Below the pieces are notes generated by a model. The model was not told the DNA's origin. It saw only the letters and a program-made list of their open reading frames with translations, and ran no database searches. This document shows, one piece after another, positions 33,116 to 42,730 of a stretch of DNA of 64,000 nt (positions are counted from its first letter, which is position 1; each line of letters starts with the position of its first letter). A program made the position numbers and the translations under genes. Origin of the DNA: Hamiltosporidium tvaerminnensis (Eukaryota; Microsporidia; Dubosqiidae); contig JAKIMF020000001.1 in assembly GCA_022605425.2 (NCBI GenBank), forward strand, positions 64,501 to 128,500, given 5' to 3'.

Positions 33116-33277
33116 ATGCTTTATCATTATTTAGAAGATAATATAAGAAAATATACACTTAAGGAAAATAACAATACAATACAGTCACATCCTTGTAAGT
33201 TCTCACCAGTTGATGAATTATCTGAGTATAGAGTTGTTATAAAGAAAAGGTTTAAAATAAAACCGTTTGAGGAATAG
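33116..33277 (+). CDS. NOP10: H/ACA snoRNP subunit NOP10
   Basis: A 53-residue ORF that is easy to miss. It reads MLYHYLEDNIRKYTLKE, then SHPCKFSPVDELSEYRVVIK and KRFKIKP. These match the NOP10 pattern of an N-terminal YxL...YTLK ribbon, a HPARFSPDDKYSRHR-like middle and a KKRF tail. Length is near the family norm of about 60. NOP10 binds the pseudouridine synthase CBF5 with GAR1 and NHP2 in H/ACA particles that modify rRNA. The start is the second of two nearby ATGs; the first (33103) is in another frame and stops after 12 codons. Confidence 0.9.
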   Translation: MLYHYLEDNIRKYTLKENNNTIQSHPCKFSPVDELSEYRVVIKKRFKIKPFEE

Positions 33278-33284
33278 AAGGATA

Positions 33285-33450
33285 GGATAAGAGGGTGTTA
33301 GTTATTAAGGTATGTGGATAAGAGGGTGTTAGTTATTAAGGCATGTTGATAAGAGGGTGTTAGTAATAAGGGGTCATATTAAAAGGGTGTTATTTATTAG
33401 GTGTCTTATTAAGAGGGTGTTAATAAGCTACTAGTAAATAAGAGGTCTTA
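33285..33450. repeat. AACACCC minisatellite, minus orientation
   Basis: Six units of GATAAGAGGGTGTTAGTTATTAAGG type, the reverse of the array upstream, begin immediately after NOP10. Confidence 0.9.
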
Positions 33451-33549
33451 ATGGACATATATATTTATTTTGTTGTTATTTTAATAATAAAGCTATTTAA
33501 GTCTTTAAACTATAAAAATTTATTACTAACCTGTTTGTAGTACGTACTT

Positions 33550-34015
33550 ATGTTAACACCCTTTATATAACAGTACTTATGTTAAAACCCCTTTACATAA
33601 GTATACCAATAATTAACACCCTTTGAGTAACTATCCTAGTAATTAACACACTTTAAGTAACTATACTATAAATTAACACCCCTTTACACGAGTATACTAT
33701 AAACCAACACCCCTTTATATAACTATACTATAAACTAACACCCTTTACATAAGTATACCAATAATTAACACCCTTTAAGTAACTATACTATAAATTAACA
33801 CCCCTTTACACGAGTATACTATAAACCAACACCCCTTTATATAACACGCATTAAACCAACACCCCTTTAAGTAACTATACTAATAATTAACACCCTTTAC
33901 ACAACTATACTATAAACCAACACCCCTTTATATAACTATACTAATAATTAACACCCCTTACACAAGACTACTATAAACTAACACCCCTTTACATAACTAT
34001 ACTAATAATTAACAC
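33550..34015. repeat. AACACCC minisatellite, plus orientation
   Basis: About 17 units of AACTATACTAATAATTAACACCC(C)TTTA type with 25-30-bp period. It abuts the 3' end of the RAD17-like gene. Confidence 0.9.
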
Positions 34016-34016
34016 C

Positions 34017-34418
34017 CTACCCACCTCTTCCCCTCCCCTTTAAATAATAAGGAGATTTAAAACTATAAAAACACTTTGGTTTTAGCTTTTCTATACCCAT
34101 AACACATATAACATTACATAACACCCCTTCACTATAACAATCAAATAAAGATAAATTATCTATAATAACACCCTGTTCTCTTATATCAGTAAAATATAAA
34201 TAATTTTCAAATAAATAGTCTTTTATTTTATTTTTAAAAAATGAAATATTATTTAATATTTGAAGTGCTTTATTATCAGAGGGATTGTCAATTATATCTG
34301 GGTTTTGTTCTTTATTATCTAATTTGTCTTCTTTATCTTCTTTTTTATCTTCTTTTTTATTTTCAAATTTTTTATCTTTTTTCTTCTTGTTCTTGTCTTT
34401 ATCTTTTAATTTGTCCGA

Positions 34419-34451
<33 letters not shown>

Positions 34452-35129
34452 GTAGTAAAATATTTTGCCTAGGAAATGATAAAAGGATAGAGAGGTGTTA
34501 TAACAAGAGAGTATGTTTAAAGGGGTGTTATTAATAGGTAGTATGGTTAGAGGGGTGTTATTGATATTACTGATAGCTAAAGGGGTGTTATTACTAGACC
34601 TCTTACTAACACCCCTTTTACTACACCTCTTACTAATACCCCTTTTACTTACCCTTCTATTAACACCCTTTATATCACACACCTGTTCACTAACACCCCT
34701 TCTACTTACCTCTTCAAAAATACTGAGTGAGTGTAAATTAGGTGTTACTAAATTATACTTAGATAATAGGGTGTTAGTTGTATATAAAAACTTAACAAGT
34801 ATACTACCTTTAACACATTTACTAAGAAAATACAAATTACGGGTTTCTATTACTATATTTAAAGGGTGGGTGTTATTCTTAAGAAACTTATTAAAGTCTT
34901 CTAACGTGTCTATATCTGTATGGGCTATAGTATTGGTAAATAAGAGGGTGTTAGTGTAAGTAGAAGGGTTAGGGAAGTAAAGGGGTGTTATTTTTAAGGA
35001 GTGAAGTGTTTTATATAAAATATGGGTTTTTCCTGTGCCGGGTGGTCCGTAAAGTATTATTGGGGAGGTTAAACGGTATTGAAGAGCTGATAATAGATTC
35101 GTGGTGTTCTTTTTATGGATATTTAGCAT
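34017..35129 (-). CDS. RAD17: RAD17/RAD24-like checkpoint clamp loader, compact
   Basis: A 370-residue ORF with an ATG start. Walker A GPPGTGKT lies at residues 28-35 and a Walker-B-like LNIVIETRN at about 90-98. The later motif SLSFYHFLGKIFYY is characteristic of RAD17 (compare SLSLFHALGKILY), followed by a segment resembling RAD17's NYxxF...xxDIL region. The protein is part of the clamp loader that puts the 9-1-1 clamp on damaged DNA. It is much shorter than animal RAD17. A middle block (about 145-215) is encoded by the minisatellite (RGVSKR and NNTPL units), and residues about 227-237 are an Asp-Arg dipeptide run from a TCGGTC hexamer. The coding-strand leader is ACACCCCCTTTAAAC before the ATG. 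Confidence 0.7.
34510..34700. repeat. AACACCC minisatellite inside the RAD17-like gene
   Basis: GGGGTGTTATT units at 34518-34590, then the opposite orientation TAACACCCCTTTTACT up to about 34700. Frame is kept in both directions. Confidence 0.85.
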
Positions 35130-35149
35130 GTTTAAAGGGGGTGTAAGTA

Positions 35150-35440
35150 AGGTATTATAAGAAAGGAAGAAAGAGGGAGTAGGATAGAAGGGGTGTTAGT
35201 ATAGTAGATGGTATGGAGAAGGGTGTTAGTGATAAGGATATGTTAGAGGGTGTTATTTCGAAGTAGACCTAATTAAAGGGGTGTTAGTGATAAGGATATC
35301 TTAGAGGGGTTTAGTTTAAAGTACCTGTAATTAAAGGGGTGTTAACTATTAGACTGTCAAGTTAAAGGGTGTTAATATCAATACCGTGTTTAAAGGGTGT
35401 TAATATCAATACTAATATTTAAAGGGTGTTAACTATTACA
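35150..35440. repeat. AACACCC minisatellite upstream of the RAD17-like gene
   Basis: About nine AAAGGGTGTTA units in minus orientation fill the 5' flank of the gene. From 35441 to 35971 the DNA is AT-rich with no supported gene; an ATG-less open frame ends at 35576. Confidence 0.85.
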
Positions 35441-35971
35441 CCGTTAATTCATTACTTAAAATCCATTGTTAAATCTAATTTTAAATTTACTTATAAACCA
35501 ATTAAAGCTTATCTTATCAAAATATATTCTAAAGATAAGATTATCAGTAAAAAGATTAAACCAATTATGTTTTAGTGATATTTTATAAAAAATAGATAAA
35601 ACAGAGAAAATATATTAAATTAATGGAATATAATTAGAATTATAACTAAGAAGTAATAAATTTAAAGAGTAATTTAAAATTAAGAAGATAATTGAAATTA
35701 GGAGGTAATATATCTAAGGAGTTACTTATATTTAAAGAGTAATTTATATTAAATCTTATCTTTTAAATTAAGTTTTTTAAAAATTGAGATTTTAATTGGT
35801 CTTTTTACTATCATTTGTTTATCTTATCTAACAAAGTGATGCTATATTATAAATTAAATGATATATCAGATACCAGTAATAAAATATAAGATATATCAAA
35901 AGTAATATTTCTAAAACATGATTTGTTCAAAGATCTTAGAAAATACTAAAACCGAAAGAACAAAAAAGTGA

Positions 35972-36415
35972 ATGCCGCCGTATTTTCATAGACGATTACA
36001 GAAAGAAATAAAGACTCTGATAGAGGATCCATTAGAAAATATACGGTTAGTTGAATTTAAGGATATTCGTAATCTTAAGCTTGAGATAACAGGATCGTCA
36101 GGTACATTATATGAAGATGAAAAGTATATTCTGTCTGTAAAAATACCCGAATCGTATCCTATAGACTCACCAGAGGTAATCTTTAGCAATACGGTACCTT
36201 TAAATGAACATGTGTATTCCAACGGACATATATGTCTCTCCATACTTTATGATCAATGGTCACCTGCACTTACCATTAAATCAGTGTGTCTTAGTATTAT
36301 ATCTTTGCTTTCAAGTGCCAGAGCTAAAAAGAAACCAGCAAATGATAAATTATATTGTCGAATATCTCAAAATAGATCTCCAAAATCTTTTAAATGGGAA
36401 TATGAAAGTAATTAA
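35972..36415 (+). CDS. UBE2W-type ubiquitin-conjugating enzyme E2
   Basis: A 147-residue UBC fold protein. The active-site block EHVYSNGHICLSIL has its catalytic Cys at residue 88, followed by WSPALTIKSVCLSIISLLSS. These match UBE2W (UBC16 in plants), which lacks the standard HPN tripeptide. UBE2W transfers ubiquitin to protein N-termini rather than to lysines. The missing HPN Asn is therefore a family trait and not damage. The N-terminus PPYFHRRLQKEIKTL fits helix 1. The leader is AAAAAGTGA before the ATG, with no CCC motif. Confidence 0.85.
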   Translation: MPPYFHRRLQKEIKTLIEDPLENIRLVEFKDIRNLKLEITGSSGTLYEDEKYILSVKIPESYPIDSPEVIFSNTVPLNEHVYSNGHICLSILYDQWSPALTIKSVCLSIISLLSSARAKKKPANDKLYCRISQNRSPKSFKWEYESN

Positions 36416-38342
36416 AAATGTTTTAATCTTTGTAAATTAAATATATAAATTCTAACAATATGATTAGATAAATATAAATATGGGTTCTTTCATGATTCTA
36501 AAACGATTGGCTGTGGAAAATGCACAAAATAACTTCATTTAATCTCATTTAATTTGTTTAAGATTTTATTTAAATACAAAAATTAATTAAATTATTATCA
36601 AATATTTAGTATTATGATTAATATTTCAAAGGAATGGAATAATATTTGATAAAGAATAATTCTATATTTATGTCGTTTTACCTACAAATATCGTTTATTT
36701 AAATACTAAATTTAATCTAAATTTCTACCAAAAATTCATTCAATTAACAAAATTTGTGTTCAAAGAAATATTTTTACACTTTATAGTAATTTAAATAAAC
36801 AATATATTTAAAGTAAAACTCTTTCAAATATATTCTAAAATACAATTTTGTTTCAAATTTTAGAAAGTGAAATTAAACTTTTTTTTAAAATAAATAATCA
36901 AAAACATGAAAAATTTACTTTTTCTAATCTTTAAATTCATGATTGAAAATTTTTTGTAATTAAATTTGAGAAAAAAAACTACTTTCAAAAATAATTTGTT
37001 TATCAATTTGTTCCAAGGTTTACCAATTCTTTTTGGTGTTTACTAGTTCTTTCTAATATTAGAGTTTATTTTTAACTTACTTAAATTAAATTTCTATATA
37101 AGTCCAATCCACCTTTTTCATAATTAATGTTTTGCAATATAAATCTAAAGATGAATGAATATTTAATTTCATTCTATAATAATGAACCATTTATTCATAA
37201 TAGAAGTGATATTATGATTAAGAAATATAGAAAGGTTTCTTTGTTATGTCTAGAATATAGGTTTATAATTAAAATATATACTAAATATCAAATTTGTTGA
37301 GAAAATATGCATGAATATAAATTTTATTATAGCAGTTTAGATTTACTGTTTATATTTTACTTTCCTCCTTCGATCTATAATCTATAAACGGCCAAACCTA
37401 AATATTATATTTATTATCAGTCAAACGGTTGATAAATATCACAACAATTCTTTATCAGAAGCCAATTTTGCATCATGTGATGTATTTTTTTTTCCGTATT
37501 TTAATTCATAAGAATATTTAAAGGTAAGAAATGAAACATTTTATTCCAAATCCATAGCAGAAATCAAATATCGAATTCTAAAGTTTTTTTATATTTAATA
37601 TAAATTAAGGTATTTCTTGTTAAAAAATCCTCATTAACTTATCAAAACATTTTAAAATTTAGATTCTAAAGTATCCTTAAAAAATAATTGATTTAGCATT
37701 TCGCTTAACCACTTTTCTATAAATTCATTTTAGATAAGAAAATAAATGAGATAAGACAAAAAAATTGTGTAAAATATATTTTACAAAGGTATACTTCATA
37801 CTTCTATAGCTTGAAATTAGGTAAAGATCTTATTATAAATAAAATCTTTAAATAATTCCTTATGTGATGACTTGGAACGGTATTGTGATAAAAAACCAAT
37901 AAAATAATAAATAAAAACAATATGTCATTGTTTTAAACAAAACATAAAAATTTGAATTAATTTAGAAAAATACAAAAGATTAGGATGATATCGTTATAAA
38001 AAATTCGAAAGTAGAATCACAAGAACCAATCTAGTTTTACACACAGTAAGATATGTAAGAAAAGCAAATATGAAAGATCTAAAGTGATAAAAAAGAATAG
38101 AAAATAAGCGAATATAAAGACATAATATTACATAAATATAACCCTGAGAATTTACAGCTAACGAAACATAAAATAGTGCTTCTAACGAAAGCACACATAA
38201 GAGAAAAAAATTTACTATATTTACAACCGAGTTAATCTTATATGTTTAAACCTACTGTTTTCCTTTTTTATTTGAATCATCATCTGTTTTTCATAGAAGT
38301 ATATAAACTTAATTATTTAAATTAAATAATGTTTAGATTATT
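36416..38342. other. gene-free AT-rich stretch
   Basis: No gene was recognised. A roughly 45-bp LINE scrap is listed separately. Confidence 0.45.
37850..37900 (+). pseudogene. very short LINE scrap (endonuclease region)
   Basis: CTTATGTGATGACTTGGAAC followed by GGTATTGTGATAAAA matches the LINE segment encoding YVMTWDGIVTK (minus strand, about 11400-11445). It lies about 440 bp upstream of a SINE-A copy in the same orientation. Confidence 0.6.
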
Positions 38343-39062
38343 TGGTGGAGGAAAGTAACAAGATAAAAAACTTTCTGCTTAGCAATGATTATGTGAAACT
38401 GATCGGAAGATCATTGTTTGGATTTTTGAGTGGAATAAAACCACACTACATCTTCGGTTGTTCCATTTTAGCGTGTTTGAGGGGAAGAGGTCTAAGAAAT
38501 GCTGAAACTTTTTCTACAAATTTATTTGTAGTTTTTTATGTAACTAAATTACAGACCGCGGCCGAACTTGTAGGTAATTTCCGTTTCAAAACATGGAAAA
38601 CTAGCCTTACTCACTCGGATCAGAAGACTTAGCAGCTGGAAGATACAAAAGTAAAACCTTCTAAAACCAGGAAAGCTAAGATGCAGGTTATTTCTGTTGG
38701 TATGACATTGCACTGTCTAAGTGGATACCATGTAAGCCTCTAAAATATATCTTGGCTAGAAGTTTATTGGATTCTGAAAGTGTAGAGTAAGTGAGAATGC
38801 TGCATAGTCTTAGAGGGGACTCAGAGTGGAGTTTGACTTACGATCACACATCATGCAACAGATATCTACAAACTGCTGGCAACTTTCTCGCCTATTAATT
38901 GAGTTCTACATAGCTTTTAGGTAAAAGGTCTTGGGACTTAGGTATCACAGGGGGTACTGATAGAGTTTTAGGGTAGCAGCTATTTAATTAAACTTAGAAC
39001 TGCGTTAATGTCATGAAAATATAACAATTGCTACTGTTTTAAAAAGATATGATATTTTTAAA
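38343..39062 (+). mobile_element. SINE-A copy 4, diverged
   Basis: Full length, moderately diverged, subfamily A1. The hairpin CTACAAA/TTTGTAG is conserved with a compensating A-U for G-U change. The second hairpin has decayed. No target-site duplication was seen. A fairly long open frame here (TTG start) only reflects the nucleotide conservation. Confidence 0.85.
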
Positions 39063-39922
39063 TTCAGAAATTGAGCATAACAAGTCTCTAATTTATAATT
39101 TGATTATCTGGATCTAATCTGTAGAATTTTACTTTATACTTTCTTTATCTTCCTCTAATCTTTTATATCTTAAATTAATACTTGGTTATCTCAATTTAAT
39201 TTTCTTCTAAATCTTTCGGATAATTAATTCTATAACAAAATTTTATCTTAAAATAAATCTTATAATTTACTTTTGATTCATTGATTGTTACAAATATAAA
39301 TTGTTGTTAATTCAATGAATTTTTTTTAGAAATAAATTTTGTATTAAATTGTTTCATTAGAAAAACTAGGGGGTTAATAATTTTTACTATTTGTTTATTT
39401 GATAATTAACCTATAAATGTTAAAGGAAACGATGAGGCAAATATTCTTAACTTGTAATTTTATTTTCTTTCCAATCAATTTAATATACTTTAATCTTTTT
39501 TAAAAATAATTTTTGATTATATATCTTCTTCGCATCTTTTCCTATTTTAATGCAAGAAATTAATTAAAAATTAATTAAAAATGAAACATATTTTATCAAG
39601 AATACTTAATTATCGAGAATAATGTTGATTAAAAGAGGAAAAGAACAAAATAAAAGAATAAAATAAATAATAATTGTTGGTATGAATGTTAAAAACAATA
39701 TAAATACTTCTCCTATAAATCATTATGTCATTTTTATGTATATTACGTGGTATAAAACCGGCGAATTAATTAAATTGTAAATTTCTTAAAAAGGATATTT
39801 GTATAAAATCATTTAATTTTAAAATATTTTTTAGATTTTATTGGTAAAAAATATTTTACAACTTTTCTTATCAGTTTATCGTTTTTATATTCTTTAATAG
39901 AAAAATTGTATTCAGAATTAAG
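39063..39922. other. AT-rich upstream region of the first GATA gene
   Basis: No gene or repeat was recognised. Confidence 0.45.
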
Positions 39923-41110
39923 ATGCACAATGATGAAGAGAAAAAAAAACTGTACAGTCAATTTAAAGCGACACTGTGTACCGATGATTCCTTAATTAAA
40001 ACGCGAGAGAGTAATTATATATGGCGAATCTGGGGATTATCAGACTTTAACCATGAAAGGTTTCTATCTGTTACCAATCTATCTACTGATTATTTAAATC
40101 TTTTAGATAGATGCGATTTAATATTTGGTTATAGCAATATATGTGGAGCTAACAAAGGTTTTAGAAAAGAACGAATAATTGAGAACACAAACTTAAATAA
40201 AGACTTTGATGAGTTTTTTTTGAGAAATATAAAACAGAAGAATGAAAATAAGCCGAAAGATGACAGATTTGAATATAAACGAACTTTTATGTCAAAGATT
40301 CCAAAAAATAAAAACATTTTCAAATCAAACAAGAAGAATCTTACGAAAGCCGAAGAGAGAAGTCTATTGAACCGAAAAAAGCAATACGAATCTGTTACGG
40401 CACATGAAAGTTTCTATAGATACCCTTCGTCCATCCAAGAGCCAGAAAAAAGCGACCCGGAATTTTCTTCACCGGCAAATAAATACACTGGTCCGAAAAA
40501 TTATACAAGAATACATGTTGGCGACGACTATCCATATGGTAAAGACAGATATTGCCGTGAGAATTACGATCCTTACGTCTGTAACTATAAAGATCAGCAA
40601 TTTTCCGAAATGAACCAAGAAAGATTAAGAACTCATCGCGATATGGAAAGCGGATATTTATACAACAACACGGAACCAGGATACGAGCTCTACAAACCCG
40701 ACAGTAGATTTGGAGCGAATATTGATAAAGAAGAACAGCCATTCAATTTAAATGATGCTTGTACCGAATTCAATAAAAATTACTCGTCATGGTCACAATT
40801 ATATTCTGCAATGAACAATATTGCAAATACCTCTCGACAAGGATCAGATTATTCGGTTCAACATAGAAGCTTTCCTCAAAAAATGTATTATACACCTACG
40901 GATGTGTCCTACCAACACGGAAATATTCCTATTTGTGCAAATTGTCAAACAAAAGAAACTTCATTGTGGAGAAGATTGAATGGAGAAGTTGTTTGTAATG
41001 CGTGTGGTTTATATTTTAAAATGCATGGCGTGAGAAGACCTATCACCTTGAAGACAAATTTTATAAAGAAAAGAAGACGCATTTCTAAAAGAAATTCATC
41101 CTTGGAATAA
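39923..41110 (+). CDS. GATA-type zinc-finger transcription factor
   Basis: A 395-residue protein with an ATG start. A single GATA finger lies at the C-terminus (residues about 338-361): [31 protein letters not shown], then a basic tail KKRRRISKR. Spacing is CX2C-X16-CX2C, one residue shorter than the common fungal/animal X17. The N-terminal 330 residues are polar and Tyr/Asn-rich with no recognised domain. It probably binds GATA motifs in the nucleus; targets are unknown. It converges on a paralogue with 183 bp between the stop codons. Confidence 0.88.
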   Translation: MHNDEEKKKLYSQFKATLCTDDSLIKTRESNYIWRIWGLSDFNHERFLSVTNLSTDYLNLLDRCDLIFGYSNICGANKGFRKERIIENTNLNKDFDEFFLRNIKQKNENKPKDDRFEYKRTFMSKIPKNKNIFKSNKKNLTKAEERSLLNRKKQYESVTAHESFYRYPSSIQEPEKSDPEFSSPANKYTGPKNYTRIHVGDDYPYGKDRYCRENYDPYVCNYKDQQFSEMNQERLRTHRDMESGYLYNNTEPGYELYKPDSRFGANIDKEEQPFNLNDACTEFNKNYSSWSQLYSAMNNIANTSRQGSDYSVQHRSFPQKMYYTPTDVSYQHGNIPICANCQTKETSLWRRLNGEVVCNACGLYFKMHGVRRPITLKTNFIKKRRRISKRNSSLE

Positions 41111-41293
41111 AGTTAAAATATTTTGTTTCTTTTGTTTTTTGTTAGTTGATTGAAATTTTTAATTTTTGTTTAATATATTTTGATTTTATTAATTTATCAT
41201 AGAAACGATTTTTATAATGTAAAGATTAAAGATCGTTTATTTACATTTTGTTAACTCATATCTATCTAAATTATACAAATTTGCAATAAAATG

Positions 41294-42730
41294 TTATCTT
41301 GGGGCTCGCTTTCTTCTTCTTATATTATCTGTTTTTAAAAAATTTGGTCTTCTTACTCCGTGCATTTTATAGTACAAACCGCACGCATTACAAACAAACA
41401 TTCCTTCAAATCTTCTCCATAAAGAAGTTTTTTCTGTTCCACAGTGAGCACATACATTTTTCTGTGTTTGCACAACAGTAGTTATTGGATTTCTTTGCAT
41501 GGTAGGTATTTCTCTGTTTTTTTTTCTTTTTATGAGCCTACGAATTGCATCCCATTTTTCTATGGTATTAGGCATTCCAGATGAGGAAAACTGCGGTTCC
41601 ATCTCACATTCCGAATCGTGCATATTCACATTCATATTCATACCCATGTTCATGGCCATATTCATACCCATATTCATAGGCCCGTTCTCTATTCCTGGTA
41701 TGGGAATTGTAGGATTTCGAATCATTGGTAAATTAGTATAATTCATCTGTTGATGAATCAAATTAGGATTTCCAAAATTCATAAAATTTGTTGGAATATT
41801 ATTACTCTTTGGAATCGACACCCCAGGCGTCAAAACAGTAGACGAGTCTTTCCTAAATCTATGCCGCATTTCTCGACTCACATGTCCTCTATTATTAAAA
41901 CTTGATATTGCACCTCTAAATCTAAAATCTAGAAGTATACTTTCGACCGCTCGCTGATCGATATGATTGCTGTCGAATTGCTGCATCATCTCATAATTAG
42001 TATACTCTTGCTCCTTTATATTCTGTTTATTTAAGAAATTATTATTATTGTTATTGTTGTTTGGCTGAATGTTCATGTTGATTGTATTGTTTTGATTAAA
42101 ACAATTGTTTATTTTTTGTTCTATCGGTGAAAGATCTGCTTTATTTTTGAATAAATCTTGAACTTCCAGATCAGAGCAAATTTTGCTTGAAGTAGTATCA
42201 TACAAACCATTTTTTGGCAATGAACTGAATTTTTTTTCTTCATTTGTTTCCAAAATATTTTCCAAAGTATCAATGTTGTCATTTGTCTCTTCTACTATTT
42301 TTTCACTTTTCTGCTTATTTATTACTTCTTCTTTTACCTCTATATCTGACGGAGATAGATTATTTGTCCTATTATCAATTCTATTTTCTTCAGAGACTTT
42401 TTCATGAATAGAAAAGTTATTGAAATAAAAGTTTGCATCAAAATTTATTTTTGGAAATTCCTTTTCAAAATTTTGTATTTGTTTTTCACTTAAAGTTTCC
42501 CCGCCTGCACAAATATTTGTCTCATTATTTATTGAATATTTATTGTAAACAAAATGCTTAGATTCCAAATCCTTGCCATTCGAATTAACCATTTTAGTAA
42601 ATTTTTTAAACATTTCAAGTTTTTCATTACTAATCTCTAGCCTTTCATTTGTTTTATTCGCTAATAGTTCTTTATCTATTTCTATCTCCTTCTTTGGCAC
42701 AACTTTGTCGTTATCAAAGAAAAAAACCAT
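41294..42730 (-). CDS. GATA-type zinc-finger transcription factor, paralogue
   Basis: A 478-residue protein with an ATG start. A C-terminal GATA finger (residues about 427-450) reads [31 protein letters not shown], with a basic end RRRKRAPR. The same unusual X16 spacing as its convergent neighbour points to a local duplication. The N-terminal region is Glu/Lys/Asn-rich, with an Asn run near residue 225 and a Met-Asn-Gly repeat ([14 protein letters not shown]) around 355. These low-complexity runs probably form by slippage. Confidence 0.88.
   Translation of the reverse strand: MVFFFDNDKVVPKKEIEIDKELLANKTNERLEISNEKLEMFKKFTKMVNSNGKDLESKHFVYNKYSINNETNICAGGETLSEKQIQNFEKEFPKINFDANFYFNNFSIHEKVSEENRIDNRTNNLSPSDIEVKEEVINKQKSEKIVEETNDNIDTLENILETNEEKKFSSLPKNGLYDTTSSKICSDLEVQDLFKNKADLSPIEQKINNCFNQNNTINMNIQPNNNNNNNNFLNKQNIKEQEYTNYEMMQQFDSNHIDQRAVESILLDFRFRGAISSFNNRGHVSREMRHRFRKDSSTVLTPGVSIPKSNNIPTNFMNFGNPNLIHQQMNYTNLPMIRNPTIPIPGIENGPMNMGMNMAMNMGMNMNVNMHDSECEMEPQFSSSGMPNTIEKWDAIRRLIKRKKNREIPTMQRNPITTVVQTQKNVCAHCGTEKTSLWRRFEGMFVCNACGLYYKMHGVRRPNFLKTDNIRRRKRAPR

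Noticed and set aside
35441-35576. Open frame ending KKIKPIMF before the E2 gene
   Set aside because: No in-frame ATG, AT-rich composition and no family resemblance.
36034-36250. E2 gene might be inactive because it lacks the HPN motif
   Set aside because: UBE2W enzymes naturally lack it, and the catalytic Cys and surrounding residues are intact.
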